Shown here: one piece after another, positions 20,586 through 32,348 of the stretch
Numbering within the stretch: position 1 is the first letter of the stretch
Layout of the letters: the number at the start of each line of letters is the position of its first letter
Assembly (NCBI GenBank): GCA_000716465.1
Contig: JNWL01000008.1
Location: 124,001-188,000, forward strand
Direction of reading: 5' to 3'
DNA from: Streptomyces bikiniensis
GTDB lineage: Bacteria; Actinomycetota; Actinomycetes; Streptomycetales; Streptomycetaceae
DNA: 64,000 nucleotides
The notes under the pieces: model-generated
Told to the model about the DNA's origin: nothing
Databases searched by the model: none
What the model saw: the letters and a program-made list of their open reading frames with translations, nothing else
Translations under genes and position numbers: made by a program

Positions 20586-22603
20586 ATCCGCTTCTCCCAG
20601 GTGCGGTGGAAGACGACCTCGTCGCCCTCCCGGCACACCACCTCGTTCGAGGTGTGGAAGGCCTCCGCGTCGCAGGTGATCTCCGAGCGGGTCTCCACGC
20701 CGACGTCCCAGCCCCGGTCGGGACGGCGCAGCCGGATCGTCCAGTCCGAGCGGGTGCGGGCGGTCAGCGGGCCGCTCTCCTCGATCGTGTAGGTCTCCAG
20801 GGCGTCCTCGGTGAACTCCAGACCGTCCGGATACACGCGCGTGCCCCCGTACTTCGGGTCCACTTCGAGGCGCCACTCGCCCTTGGCCACGTCCCGGACC
20901 ACCACCCGCTCCGGGCGCCGCTCCTCCGGGGAGGCCGGACGCACGACCTCCAGGGGCTCGGCCTGCTCCGGCTCCTCCCACACGACCGCGTCCTCGGTGC
21001 GGCGGCGGACCGGCAGGGTGAGGGAGGAGCCCGCCGGGTCGAGCGTGAAGCCCGCCGCGTCGGGCCGGGGCCAGATCCACGGCCAGTACGTGGAGGAGAC
21101 CGCGAGCCGCACCCGGTGACCGGGCGCGAAGGCGTGCCCGATGCCGTTCAGCTCGAAGGTGAAGCCCTCCGTCTCCCCGATCCTGGCCGGCTCGGCCCGG
21201 TCGCGGCCGTGGCGGGCGGAGAAGTTCAGGGCGCCCCGGGTGACCAGGGTGGAGGAGCCGTCCGGGGCGATGTCGCAGAGCCGGGCGATCACCTGCCCGG
21301 TGGGCGCGGCGGTGCGCAGGGACAGGGTCACGGACGGGCGGCCCAGGATCTCGACGGGCCCGCCGTCCTCGGGCACGGGGAAGTCGAAGCAGGCCGAGTG
21401 GGCGTCCTCCTCGCGCTGGTCGGGCGGCAGGTCGGCGTCGTTGCCGAAGGGGAAGAAGCGACCCGCGTCGATCCCGGTCTGCTGGGGCGAGTCGACCACC
21501 ACCGGGGAGCCCTGGAAGCCGTACGTCACGGGGGTGACGTGCGGGGACGGCCAGGCGGGGTCGGCGACCCAGCGGCCCGGCAGCTCCTCGTACACGGTGG
21601 CCGGCGGGTGCGAGTCGCTGATCCAGGACCGCAGCAGGGGCTCGTCCATGACGCCGTTGGCGGCCCCCTTGAGGTGGTGGTCCCACCAGCGCAGGGTCTC
21701 CTGGAGGAAGCCGATCGCGGGCCCCGGCGGAAGGCCCCGGTCCGGGTACTGGTGCGACCAGGGCCCGACGATCCCGCGCACCCGGTCCGCCGGCAGGTGC
21801 CGGACGAGCCGCAGGACGGTGTCCCGGTACGGGTCGTGCCAGCCGCCCACGGTGAGGACGGCGGCCCCGATCGCCCCGTAGTCCTCGCAGACGCTGCCGT
21901 GCTTCCAGTACGCGTCCCGGGTCTGGTGCGAGAGCCAGGTGTCCACGAGCGGTTCCACGGCCTCCAGGCGCCGCAGCCACGTCGACCGCCACTCGTCGCC
22001 GACGTGCTCCGGGTCCGGCGGGCGGCAGGAGAAGGCGAGCATGGCGGCGCCCCAGGCGTGCATGTCGACGCCGAGGACCGAGCCGCCCATGTAGTGCACG
22101 TCGTTGTCGTACCGGTCGTCGGTGGAGCAGACGGTGACGACCGCCTTCAGGGGTTCGGGCGCGAGGGCGGCGATCTGGAGCGCGTTGCAGCCGCCCCAGG
22201 AGATCCCGAACATGCCGACGTCCCCCGTGCACCAGGGCTGCTCGGCCAGCCAGTTCACGACGGCGACGCCGTCCGCCAGCTCGGTCGCGTCGTACTCGTC
22301 GCCGGGCAGGCCCCCGCTGTTGCCGTGGCCGCGCACGTCCACCCGTACGGAGGCGTAGCCGTGGCCCGCGTACCAGGGGTGGCGCTGCTGGTCGCGGGGC
22401 GCGGTCCAGTCGGTCAGGCGGTACGGCAGGTACTCCAGGAGGGCCGGTACGGGCTCCTCGGTGACCGGGCGCCACACGCGCGCGTACAGCGAGGTGCCTC
22501 CCCCGGAGCCTTCGGCCCGGGAGGTGCCCCCGGGCATCGGGATGCGGACGTCCTCGCGGCAGGTCTCGTACGGGAAGTCGGTGCGGATGCTTGTTCGGGA
22601 CAA
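20567..22603 (-). CDS. CocE/NonD family (peptidase S15-like) hydrolase
   Basis: Alpha/beta-hydrolase related to X-Pro dipeptidyl-peptidases and cocaine esterase. The 678-residue protein has the nucleophile motif GISWGG near residue 155, with Asp (VGGWHDPYRDT) and His (VGPWSHQYPD) candidates downstream to complete the triad. A C-terminal jelly-roll domain typical of the family follows. I chose the TTG at 22603 because AGGAG lies eight bases upstream; no ATG or GTG start with a site fits. The real substrate cannot be told from sequence. There is no signal peptide, so it is probably cytoplasmic. Confidence 0.87.
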   Translation of the reverse strand: MSRTSIRTDFPYETCREDVRIPMPGGTSRAEGSGGGTSLYARVWRPVTEEPVPALLEYLPYRLTDWTAPRDQQRHPWYAGHGYASVRVDVRGHGNSGGLPGDEYDATELADGVAVVNWLAEQPWCTGDVGMFGISWGGCNALQIAALAPEPLKAVVTVCSTDDRYDNDVHYMGGSVLGVDMHAWGAAMLAFSCRPPDPEHVGDEWRSTWLRRLEAVEPLVDTWLSHQTRDAYWKHGSVCEDYGAIGAAVLTVGGWHDPYRDTVLRLVRHLPADRVRGIVGPWSHQYPDRGLPPGPAIGFLQETLRWWDHHLKGAANGVMDEPLLRSWISDSHPPATVYEELPGRWVADPAWPSPHVTPVTYGFQGSPVVVDSPQQTGIDAGRFFPFGNDADLPPDQREEDAHSACFDFPVPEDGGPVEILGRPSVTLSLRTAAPTGQVIARLCDIAPDGSSTLVTRGALNFSARHGRDRAEPARIGETEGFTFELNGIGHAFAPGHRVRLAVSSTYWPWIWPRPDAAGFTLDPAGSSLTLPVRRRTEDAVVWEEPEQAEPLEVVRPASPEERRPERVVVRDVAKGEWRLEVDPKYGGTRVYPDGLEFTEDALETYTIEESGPLTARTRSDWTIRLRRPDRGWDVGVETRSEITCDAEAFHTSNEVVCREGDEVVFHRTWEKRIPRTAG

Positions 22604-22800
22604 AGCGCCTACTCCTGCTCGTATCGTCTGATCACGAACATACCGGGGGTGACGGGAAGGCGCCCACGGTGATCGAAAGGTGACCGGATACGCTGGCTTG
22701 AGTGAATCCAGCGACACATCGACAATCCGCGTGATCGTCCCGTGTGATCGCTGCCGACCGTGTGATCGACAGCAGGCGTCAGCAGACAGGAGACTCCCTC

Positions 22801-23811
22801 GTGACCGTCGTCGGGCCGTTCGGCCTCAGCGTGCGGGACCAGGCTCTTGAGGCCGATGTCCAGACCGGTCTGGCGGCCGTGGAGGCGGGTCTCCTGGACG
22901 CCACCAAGAGCGACGTCCCCTTCATCACGGAGGCCGCGCAGCACCTCGTCCTGGCCGGCGGGAAGCGCTTCCGCCCGCTGCTCGTGATGCTCGCCGCCCA
23001 GTTCGGAGACCCCTACGCGCCCGGCATCGTGCCCGCCGCCGTGGTCGTCGAGCTGACCCACCTCGCCACGCTCTACCACGACGACGTCATGGACGAGGCC
23101 GACGTCCGGCGCGGCGTCCCCAGCGCCAACACCCGCTGGGGCAACTCGATCGCCGTCCTCACCGGCGACTTCCTCTTCGCCCGCGCCTCCCACACGCTCG
23201 CGGACCTCGGCCCCGAGGCCGTCCGCATCCAGTCCGAGGCGTTCGAGCGCCTGGTGACCGGCCAGATCCTGGAGACCGCCGGACCCACCGACGGCCGCGA
23301 CCCCGTCGACCACTACCTCGACGTCCTCGGCGGCAAGACCGGCTCCCTCGTCGCCGTCGCCTGCCGCTTCGGCGCCATGATGGCCGGCGCCGACGAGGGC
23401 GTCGTGGACACCCTCACCCAGTACGGCGAGCGGCTCGGCGTCGCCTTCCAGCTCGCCGACGACGTCCTCGACATCGCCTCCGACTCCCACGAGTCCGGCA
23501 AGACCCCCGGCACCGACCTGCGCGAGGGCATCCCGACCCTGCCCGTCCTGCACCTGCGGGCCGCGGCCGCCGCGCACGGGCGCCCCGAGGACGTCGAGCT
23601 CGTCGCCCTCGTCGACGGCGACCTCACCGACGACGCCCGGCACGCCGAGGTCCTGCGCCGGCTGCGCGCCCACCCGGCCCTGGAGCAGGCCCGCCGGGAC
23701 ACCGTGCGCTACGCGGAGGAGGCCCGCGCGATGCTGGCCCCGCTGCCCGACGGCTACGCCAAGTCGGCGCTCGCGGAGCTGTGCGACGCGGTGGTGTACC
23801 GGGCGGGCTAG
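22801..23811 (+). CDS. Polyprenyl diphosphate synthase
   Basis: Trans-prenyltransferase that elongates isoprenoid diphosphates, probably for the menaquinone side chain. The 336-residue protein has both aspartate-rich motifs: LYHDDVMDEADVRRG near residue 95 and FQLADDVLDIASDS near residue 220. It also has the GGKRFRPLLVMLAA segment near residue 55. The GTG at 22801 is preferred to upstream in-frame codons because AGGAG lies eight bases before it. The proximity to nuo, whose electron acceptor is menaquinone, supports the quinone role, but product chain length cannot be read from the sequence by eye. Confidence 0.92.
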   Translation: MTVVGPFGLSVRDQALEADVQTGLAAVEAGLLDATKSDVPFITEAAQHLVLAGGKRFRPLLVMLAAQFGDPYAPGIVPAAVVVELTHLATLYHDDVMDEADVRRGVPSANTRWGNSIAVLTGDFLFARASHTLADLGPEAVRIQSEAFERLVTGQILETAGPTDGRDPVDHYLDVLGGKTGSLVAVACRFGAMMAGADEGVVDTLTQYGERLGVAFQLADDVLDIASDSHESGKTPGTDLREGIPTLPVLHLRAAAAAHGRPEDVELVALVDGDLTDDARHAEVLRRLRAHPALEQARRDTVRYAEEARAMLAPLPDGYAKSALAELCDAVVYRAG

Positions 23812-23888
23812 CTTTCCGGTTCGGCTTTCCGGCCCAGTCTTCCGGTTCGGCTTTCCGGCTCGGTTTTCCGGCTCAGCTCTTCGGCCGC
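23811..23888. repeat. 13-bp tandem repeat between convergent genes
   Basis: Five clear units and a sixth degenerate one of a 13-base repeat with consensus GCTTTCCGGYTCG. They begin at the last base of the polyprenyl synthase stop codon and run into the 3' end of the FUSC gene. Unit starts are 23811, 23824, 23837, 23850, 23863 and 23876. The FUSC stop codon (23873-23875) falls in the fifth unit. Confidence 0.85.
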
Positions 23889-26032
23889 GGGGGCGAGCCC
23901 GCCTCCAGGTCCCGGGCGAGCGCCCGCAGCCAGACCTCCACGTCCGTGAGCGGGGCCAGCAGCGGCGCGGGGACCCGCTCGGCCACCTCCGGCGGCAGGG
24001 AGGCGGGGCGGACCCGCACGCCCTCCGGGGGGAAGCCTGCCGCCCGTACGGTCGCCGCGGCCACCTCCTCGGCCGCCTCCCGCGCCCAGCGCCGCGCCTC
24101 CGGCGGAAGCCCCGGCATGCCGTCCGTACGGGGCAGCCAGTAGGCGCCGACCAGCGTGCGCGACCCGTGGTCGAGCACCGCGAGCCAGTCGCGGGCGGCG
24201 TCGGCGGTGTCGGGGGCGGGCTCCGTCCGGTACTGCGCGTAGGCCGCCTCGGCGATCCGGAGCCGGTGGAGGGTGAGGCGTACGCCGGGGGAGGGGGAGC
24301 CGGGCCCTCCGGGGACGCGGTCCGGGGCGGTGCTCTCGCCGGTCCCGTCCTTTCCGGAACCGGTCCCGCTCCCCCCGCTTCCCTCCGTCACCGCCCTCGC
24401 CGTGGCCCGTACCACCGGTGCCGCCGCCCGCAGCAGGGCCGACATCGCGTACCGGATCTCGGCGCGGGCCCCGGCCGGCCAGGCCAGGAGGCCGCACAGC
24501 AGGCCGATCGCGCTGCCGGTGAGCACGTCGACCAGACGGGCCTCCGCGAGCCGCCAGGTCACCGGCGCGATCTGCGCGAAGGCCGTGGCGACGACCAGCG
24601 TGAAGAGCCCCTGGCCCCACGCCGGGCCGCCGAGCGGGCCCAGCGTGAAGGCCACCAGCATCATCGGCACGAGCAGCGCCGCGTACACGTCGGAGGAGCC
24701 CCCGGCCCCCACGATCAGGAGCCCGGCGGCGAACGCCCCCGCCAGCGTCCCGGCCGCGGCCGCCCGTACGGCCGACCAGGTGGCGCCCGCCGTGGTCCGC
24801 CCCAGGGTCAGGACGGCGAGCAGCACCCAGAAACCGTGCGACAGGTCGAGCGAACCGGCCACCAGCCGGGCGAGCGCCAGGCCGAGCGCGGTGCGCAGGG
24901 CGTTCTGGAAGACGACCGAGCGCCGGGTCAGATTGCCCCTGACCCGGACGGCCAGCAGCCGGGCCGGGCCCTCCGCCGCGTACCAGAACTGCTCGCGGGG
25001 CAGCCCGTACAGCCGTTCCCGGCCGCCGAGCGCGAGGGAGGCGGCCGTGCGGACGGTCACCGCCGACACCGCCGCCGTCAGGACCGTCGACCGCCGGACC
25101 AGGACGGCGCGCGGGGCGGGGACGCCGGCCCTCGCCCTCAGGAAGTCGGCGACCAGCTCTTCGAGGAGCTGCGGCCCGGCGAGGACCCGCCCCGCACGCC
25201 TCCGCCGTCCCCGGCGCAGGGCCGCGGCCGTCTCCGTACAGCTCGCCGCGACCCCCCGCAGCAGCTCCGCCGAGGCCGTGTCCCCGGGCGCCGGGCCGTG
25301 CCCGGCGAGCAGGGCCAGCTGGTCGAGGAGCCGGCGGGCCGCGGCCCCCGCCTGGGCCAGGGCCCGGTCCGTCCGGCCCGCGCCCGTCGGCCGGGCCCCG
25401 GCGGGCAGCCGCGACAGGCGCAGCTCCCGCCCGGCCGCCCCGAGCCGCGCGGCGGTCTCCGGGTCCGGCCCCTGCCCGCGCACGACCCCGGAGGCGGCGC
25501 GGGCCGCCAGGTCCAGGGCCCCGGCGATCCGCGTACGGTACGAGGGCCCCGGCGCGTCCGGGAAGAACACCGCCTCGGCCAGGGCCAGGAGCGCCCCGCC
25601 GACGGCGAGTCCGACGAGCCGCTGCGGCAGCGTCCCCGGCTCGTACGGCGGGAAGCAGGCCAGGATGTAGAAGAGCTGGAGCCCGGGGGCGGCGCCCGCG
25701 GTCCGGGGCCCGCAGGCCGACCCGAAGGCCAGCGCGAACCCCACCGCCAGCATGCCCGCGACGGCCGGCCAGGTCCCGACCGCGAGGACGGTCCCGAGGG
25801 CGACGAGCACGGCCGCGGCGGGCACCGCCCGCAGCACGGTCCCGGCCCGCTCCCGGCCCGCCCCGGGCAGCGGGGAGAGGATGCCGAAGGCGATGGGGGT
25901 GAACAGGGCGTAGATCCCGGCCACCGGCCGGTCCAGGAGGTGGAGCGCCGGGTAGAACCCGGCGGCCGTCGCGGCCGTGACGTGCGCGGCGTGACGCCCG
26001 GTGCGCGCCACCGCGGAGAGCCCCTCGGCCAT
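23873..26032 (-). CDS. FUSC family membrane protein (aromatic acid exporter-like)
   Basis: A 719-residue membrane protein with two sets of about five or six hydrophobic segments (about residues 15-140 and 375-505), each followed by a soluble helical domain. This is the layout of the fusaric acid resistance/YccS-type FUSC family. The segment GFWVLLAVLTLGRTTAGATW near residue 400 is typical of the second membrane domain. Members are thought to export aromatic acids, but the substrate here is unknown. A low-complexity Gly-Ser-Asp linker lies near residue 555. It starts ATG at 26032 and ends inside a 13-bp tandem repeat. Confidence 0.85.
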   Translation of the reverse strand: MAEGLSAVARTGRHAAHVTAATAAGFYPALHLLDRPVAGIYALFTPIAFGILSPLPGAGRERAGTVLRAVPAAAVLVALGTVLAVGTWPAVAGMLAVGFALAFGSACGPRTAGAAPGLQLFYILACFPPYEPGTLPQRLVGLAVGGALLALAEAVFFPDAPGPSYRTRIAGALDLAARAASGVVRGQGPDPETAARLGAAGRELRLSRLPAGARPTGAGRTDRALAQAGAAARRLLDQLALLAGHGPAPGDTASAELLRGVAASCTETAAALRRGRRRRAGRVLAGPQLLEELVADFLRARAGVPAPRAVLVRRSTVLTAAVSAVTVRTAASLALGGRERLYGLPREQFWYAAEGPARLLAVRVRGNLTRRSVVFQNALRTALGLALARLVAGSLDLSHGFWVLLAVLTLGRTTAGATWSAVRAAAAGTLAGAFAAGLLIVGAGGSSDVYAALLVPMMLVAFTLGPLGGPAWGQGLFTLVVATAFAQIAPVTWRLAEARLVDVLTGSAIGLLCGLLAWPAGARAEIRYAMSALLRAAAPVVRATARAVTEGSGGSGTGSGKDGTGESTAPDRVPGGPGSPSPGVRLTLHRLRIAEAAYAQYRTEPAPDTADAARDWLAVLDHGSRTLVGAYWLPRTDGMPGLPPEARRWAREAAEEVAAATVRAAGFPPEGVRVRPASLPPEVAERVPAPLLAPLTDVEVWLRALARDLEAGSPPRPKS

Positions 26033-26284
26033 GCCGGCTCCTCTCGACCCGCCTCCTTCCAGTCTCGCCCGGGAGCGCGCGCCCCGCCTTCGCGGAAGCG
26101 GGCGTTCCGGCCGTACGGGGACCGCGCGGGCCGCACCGGTCTCGGGGTCGGGTCATCCCCAAGGGGTAGGCGGGGTTGATCCCCGGGGCTGACGCTTCCC
26201 GTCGCCCCGTTTGGTGAGATGGAGTACATCGACCACACGGGGCCGTACGAGGCCCCTTCAGGGCGCACGGAGGTAGCGGAGACC

Positions 26285-28914
<2,630 letters not shown>

Positions 28915-29505
28915 ATGCGTACAGCCGAGACCTCCCACGGCCCCCGGGGCGCCGAGACCTCCCACGTCCCCCGGGTCGCCGAGACCTCCCACGTCCCCCG
29001 GGTCGCCGAGACCTCCTACGTCCCCCGGGCCGTCGCGCCCGCCGCCCTCGTCGAGTTGCGCGCCGTCGACGACGCCGGGCGTCCCTGTGTCCCGTACACG
29101 GCCACCGAGGGCGGGGAGCCCCTTCGCTGCTGTCTGCGGCCCGCCGCCCCCGGCGAGCGGATCGCGCTCGTCTCGTACGCGCCGCTGCGCCGCTGGGCGG
29201 CGGAGACGGGGGCCGAGCCCGGCGCGTACGACGAGCAGGGCCCCGTCTTCGTGCACGCCGGGGAGTGCGGCGGGCCCGCGCCCTCGGGGACGTACCCCTT
29301 CGCGCGGCCCGGGGCCCTGCGCGCCCTCCGCCGGTACGACGCGGAGGGCCGGATCGTCGGCGGCCGGCTCCTGGAGCTCCCGGAGGACCCGGCGGAGGGC
29401 TTCGACCTGGCCCTCGCGGAGGCCTTCGACGACCCCGCCGTGGCCCTGGTCCACGTCCGGGCCGTCGAGTACGGCTGCTTCCACTTCGAGGTCCGCCGCC
29501 CCTGA
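28915..29505 (+). CDS. DUF1203 domain protein with N-terminal tandem repeats
   Basis: A 196-residue protein. The last 155 or so residues match the DUF1203 family, small cytoplasmic proteins of unknown function (RCCLRPAAPGERIALVSYAP near residue 70; GPVFVHAGEC near residue 110). The first 40 residues are unusual: four near-identical nine-residue repeats (AETSHVPRV-like) encoded by a 27-base tandem repeat. The only in-frame ATG before the repeats is at 28915, with a poorly spaced GGAG, so the true translation start is uncertain. Convergent with the VOC gene, 11 bases between stops. Confidence 0.78.
   Translation: MRTAETSHGPRGAETSHVPRVAETSHVPRVAETSYVPRAVAPAALVELRAVDDAGRPCVPYTATEGGEPLRCCLRPAAPGERIALVSYAPLRRWAAETGAEPGAYDEQGPVFVHAGECGGPAPSGTYPFARPGALRALRRYDAEGRIVGGRLLELPEDPAEGFDLALAEAFDDPAVALVHVRAVEYGCFHFEVRRP
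28924..29031 (+). repeat. 27-bp tandem repeat, four copies, coding
   Basis: Copies begin at 28924, 28951, 28978 and 29005, each starting GCCGAGACCTCC. The unit length is a multiple of three and encodes AETS-[HY]-[GV]-PR-[GV]. The copies differ at only a few bases, which suggests recent expansion. Confidence 0.9.
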
Positions 29506-29516
29506 CCCCTCCCGCC

Positions 29517-29984
29517 CTACTGCACGCAGAACTCGTTCCGCTCCGGGTCCGCCATGACCACCCACGAGCCCGACGGCTCGTCCACCTCGCGCAGGACCGT
29601 CGCGCCGAGGTCGATCAGGCGGGCGACCTCCTTGTCCCGGGCGCCCTCCTCCGCGTGGAGGTCCAGGTGGAGGCGGTTCTTGACGGTCTTCGCCTCCGGG
29701 ACCCGCTGGAAGAGGATCCGGTGGCCCAGACCCGCGTCGGTGTCCTCGTCGTACGGCTCGTCCGGGTGCCGCACGGCGGCGAGGTCCCGCCAGCCGAGCC
29801 GTTCGTGCTCCGTCCCGCCGTGCACGGTGGTCGTCACCTCGTCGGGGACGGCCCCCATCCCGAGCAGCCGGCGGACGAGCGGGCTGTGGTCCTCCTCCCG
29901 GTAGCGCAGGGCGGCGGCCCAGAAGGCGGCCTGGGCGTGCGGGTCCGAGGCGTCGACGACGAGCTTCCAGTGCAGGGGTTTCAT
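29517..29984 (-). CDS. VOC (glyoxalase/bleomycin-resistance fold) family protein
   Basis: A 155-residue small cytoplasmic protein of the vicinal oxygen chelate superfamily with two beta-alpha-beta-beta-beta halves. Visible segments are WKLVVDASDPHAQAAFWAAAL at the start, NRLHLDLHAEE near residue 108, and the ending VVMADPERNEFCV, which is typical of actinobacterial 'glyoxalase-like' proteins. Metal ligands and substrate cannot be fixed from sequence. The ATG overlaps the stop of the upstream DUF4291 gene by four bases, so the two are cotranscribed. Confidence 0.88.
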   Translation of the reverse strand: MKPLHWKLVVDASDPHAQAAFWAAALRYREEDHSPLVRRLLGMGAVPDEVTTTVHGGTEHERLGWRDLAAVRHPDEPYDEDTDAGLGHRILFQRVPEAKTVKNRLHLDLHAEEGARDKEVARLIDLGATVLREVDEPSGSWVVMADPERNEFCVQ

Positions 29985-30649
29985 GCCCCCGGTTCTAGCG
30001 CCCCGTTCCCGCCCGTGCCACCGGAACGGTTCTTTCCGCTGGAACGGCGGTCCTGCCCGACCCGCAGGTGGTCCAGGAGCCCCTCCGGCTCCGGGTACGG
30101 CTCCTCCCGGGGGAGCAGGGCCCGGGCGCCGTCCACGTCCCCGGCCCGGACCAGGGCGTGGACGCGGTGGGCGAGCGGGGTCGCGTCGGTGATCGACACC
30201 GTCCACTCGTCCGCGTACCGGCGGGACGCCTCGCCCGCCAGGCCGAGCTGGAGCGAGCGGTACGGGAGGGGATTCAGGCGCGGGTCGCGCTCCGGGTCCC
30301 ACTGGACCCGGGCCGGGGACTCCCGCAGCTGCCGCCGCCACGCGTCCCGGTCGGGGTGGAAGCCCCGCTCGTAGGGGGAGAGGCAGGCGTTCCGCAGGGC
30401 CCACTCGAAGCCCTCGCGGGTGATCTCCACGGCGAGGACGGTCTCCTGCCCCTCCTTCAGGCCCCAGCCCGAGCGGTACATCATCCACAGGAACGACGGT
30501 TTGATCCACGTCATCCGGTCCCGCTTCCAGGCGGCCGGAAACCGGCCCTCCCGCGCCGCCGGGAGCCCGATCGCGGGCCTGTACGCCTGGTAGACGGTGA
30601 CCGTGCGCTCCGTGTGGAGCGCGCGGATCCGGTGCTTCGGTTCCTCCAT
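29981..30649 (-). CDS. DUF4291 family protein
   Basis: A 222-residue protein with the conserved DUF4291 sequence: HRIRALHTERTVTVYQAYRP at the start, RMTWIKPSFLWMMYRSGWG near residue 48, and ERDPRLNPLPYRSLQLGL near residue 120. The family is widespread in bacteria and some eukaryotes; its function is unknown. The C-terminal 30 residues are a basic, Gly-rich tail. It forms a two-gene unit with the downstream VOC gene (4-base overlap). Confidence 0.88.
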   Translation of the reverse strand: MEEPKHRIRALHTERTVTVYQAYRPAIGLPAAREGRFPAAWKRDRMTWIKPSFLWMMYRSGWGLKEGQETVLAVEITREGFEWALRNACLSPYERGFHPDRDAWRRQLRESPARVQWDPERDPRLNPLPYRSLQLGLAGEASRRYADEWTVSITDATPLAHRVHALVRAGDVDGARALLPREEPYPEPEGLLDHLRVGQDRRSSGKNRSGGTGGNGALEPGA

Positions 30650-30689
30650 GGGGTTCAGGGTGGGGGCGGGCCCCTCGTACCACCACCGG

Positions 30690-31529
30690 TTATTCCGGGG
30701 CCGTCCGGTCCGCGAGCGCCTTGCACACCTCGGCGGTCAGGGCGTCGGCCTCGTCCAGGACCGCCGCCAGGGAGGCCGGATCCGTGCCGGGGGCGGCGAA
30801 CAGCCGGTGGGCGCGGTCCGCGAAGTCCGGCGGGGCGGCGGGCAGCCCGTCCGCCTCCCGTACCGCCCCCTTCTCGTTCAGGACCCAGCTCCCCGCGTGC
30901 GCGTGCAGGGCGTGTACGAGGAGGCCGACCGCGCGGAAGAGGCAGCCCGCCACATAGAAGACGTCCCCGCGGGCCGCTCCCTTCCGGGCGCAGGCCAGGG
31001 TGAACGGCGCCTCCCAGCACGCGTTCTCGACGAGCGCCGTGCGCAGCGCGTCCGGGTAGGGGCGGACCCGCTCCCGGAGGGCCCGCAGCTCGCCGGTCGG
31101 GTCGGACAGGACGCGGCCGAGCGCCAGCTCGCCCGCGTAGGACGGGGAGAAGAAGCCCAGGGGGTGGCCGGGCTGGGCGCCGAACTCGAAGCGGCCCGCC
31201 TCGCACTCCTCCCGGACGCGCCGCACCCGGTCCAGGTCGCGGTAGATCCAGTCCACGTGGTGGCCGTCGACGGTCAGCCAGCCGCCGCCGTCCACCCACG
31301 GCCCCCAGCCGCCCGGCTCGGTCACCTCCACCGGCCCGCCGGTCAGTTCGGCCGCGATCCGGCGCAGGGCGTCGGTGTCCAGCGGCCGCCGGTAGTACAG
31401 GCCGAGGTCGAAGTCGGAGGCCGGGGAGTGCGTCCCCCGCGCCCGGCTGCCGCCCAGGCACACCCCGACGACCCCCTCGACCTCGGACAGACGGGCCGCG
31501 ATCTCCTGCAAGCGTTCCATCCGGCCCAT
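30690..31529 (-). CDS. Nucleotidyltransferase-domain protein
   Basis: A 279-residue cytoplasmic protein. The N-terminal domain has the pol-beta-type nucleotidyltransferase signature GGSRARGTHSPASDFDLGLY near residue 25, with the paired aspartates (SDFDL), and a further acidic residue in HHVDWIYRDLDR near residue 90. The rest is a helical domain with a Cys- and Ala-rich segment. Such proteins may transfer a nucleotide to a small molecule or protein, but no substrate is evident. A second ATG nine bases inside (MERL) is also possible. It stands alone, 40 bases upstream of the DUF4291 gene on the same strand. Confidence 0.83.
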   Translation of the reverse strand: MGRMERLQEIAARLSEVEGVVGVCLGGSRARGTHSPASDFDLGLYYRRPLDTDALRRIAAELTGGPVEVTEPGGWGPWVDGGGWLTVDGHHVDWIYRDLDRVRRVREECEAGRFEFGAQPGHPLGFFSPSYAGELALGRVLSDPTGELRALRERVRPYPDALRTALVENACWEAPFTLACARKGAARGDVFYVAGCLFRAVGLLVHALHAHAGSWVLNEKGAVREADGLPAAPPDFADRAHRLFAAPGTDPASLAAVLDEADALTAEVCKALADRTAPE

Positions 31530-31712
31530 TCTGCGGAGGCCGCCCGCCGCCCGCGAACCGTTTGCGGGCGCCCCGCCGTGGCGGCGACCGATGAGTTTCC
31601 CCGTGCTCCGCGGTCATGTGTCACGGCAGGAGCGCGGCGGTCGCGAAGGAGGACGGGCGCGCACCGGAGGAACCGCCTGCCGACCGGACACGAGAGACCG
31701 AGGATGCCTTCC

Positions 31713-32294
31713 ATGCGCACTCTGATCAGCACCGCCTTCATCTCGCTCGACGGCGTCGTCGAGGCCCCGGGCGGCGAGCCCGGCTACCGGAACTCCGGGT
31801 GGACGTTCAAGGACGTCGAGTTCCTTCCCGAGGCGTTCGAGATCAAGGACCGGGAGCAGAAGGAGGCCGCGGCGATGCTGCTCGGCCGCGTCAGCTACGA
31901 GGCGTTCGGCGCGGTGTGGCCGGACATGGAGGACTTCGCCGGCTACAAGGCGATGCCGAAGTACGTCGTCTCCACCACCCTCGCCGAGGACGACCTCGTC
32001 CCGAACTGGGGAGAGACCACGATCCTGCGCTCGCTCGACGAGGTCGCCGCGCTCAAGGAGACCGAGGGCGGCCCGATCATCGTCCACGGCAGCGCCGCGC
32101 TGAACCGGGCCCTGTCGGACGCCGGCCTGATCGACCGGTACCACCTGCTCGTCTTCCCCCTCCTGCTCGGGGCGGGCAAGCGGCTCTTCAGCGCCACGGA
32201 CAAGGACGCCCAGAAGCTGAAGCCGGTCGAGCACGAGGTCTACGCGAACGGCCTGCAGAAGCAGGTCTTCGACGTCGTCCGGCCGGACGCCTGA
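31713..32294 (+). CDS. Dihydrofolate reductase / RibD C-terminal domain family protein
   Basis: A 193-residue NADPH-dependent reductase-like protein. Family segments are AFISLDGVVEAPGG near residue 8, AMLLGRVSYEAFGAVWPDM near residue 50, and IIVHGSAALNRALSDAGLID near residue 120. These proteins resemble the pyrimidine reductase domain of RibD but usually stand apart from riboflavin genes, and their substrate is unknown. An in-frame ATG at 31704 is an alternative start; GAGG at 31700-31703 favours 31713. Confidence 0.86.
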   Translation: MRTLISTAFISLDGVVEAPGGEPGYRNSGWTFKDVEFLPEAFEIKDREQKEAAAMLLGRVSYEAFGAVWPDMEDFAGYKAMPKYVVSTTLAEDDLVPNWGETTILRSLDEVAALKETEGGPIIVHGSAALNRALSDAGLIDRYHLLVFPLLLGAGKRLFSATDKDAQKLKPVEHEVYANGLQKQVFDVVRPDA

Positions 32295-32348
32295 GCCTCC
32301 GGCCCGCCGTCTATGGGCACGGTCACAGGCACGGGTACGGGTACGCCG

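Noticed and set aside
20604..22680. Long plus-strand open frame opposite the CocE/NonD hydrolase
   Set aside because: It is an antisense shadow without motifs; the minus-strand frame has a nucleophile elbow and family domains.
28924..29031. Possible CRISPR-like array (27-bp repeats)
   Set aside because: The copies are directly adjacent with no spacers, lie in a coding frame, and no cas genes are nearby.
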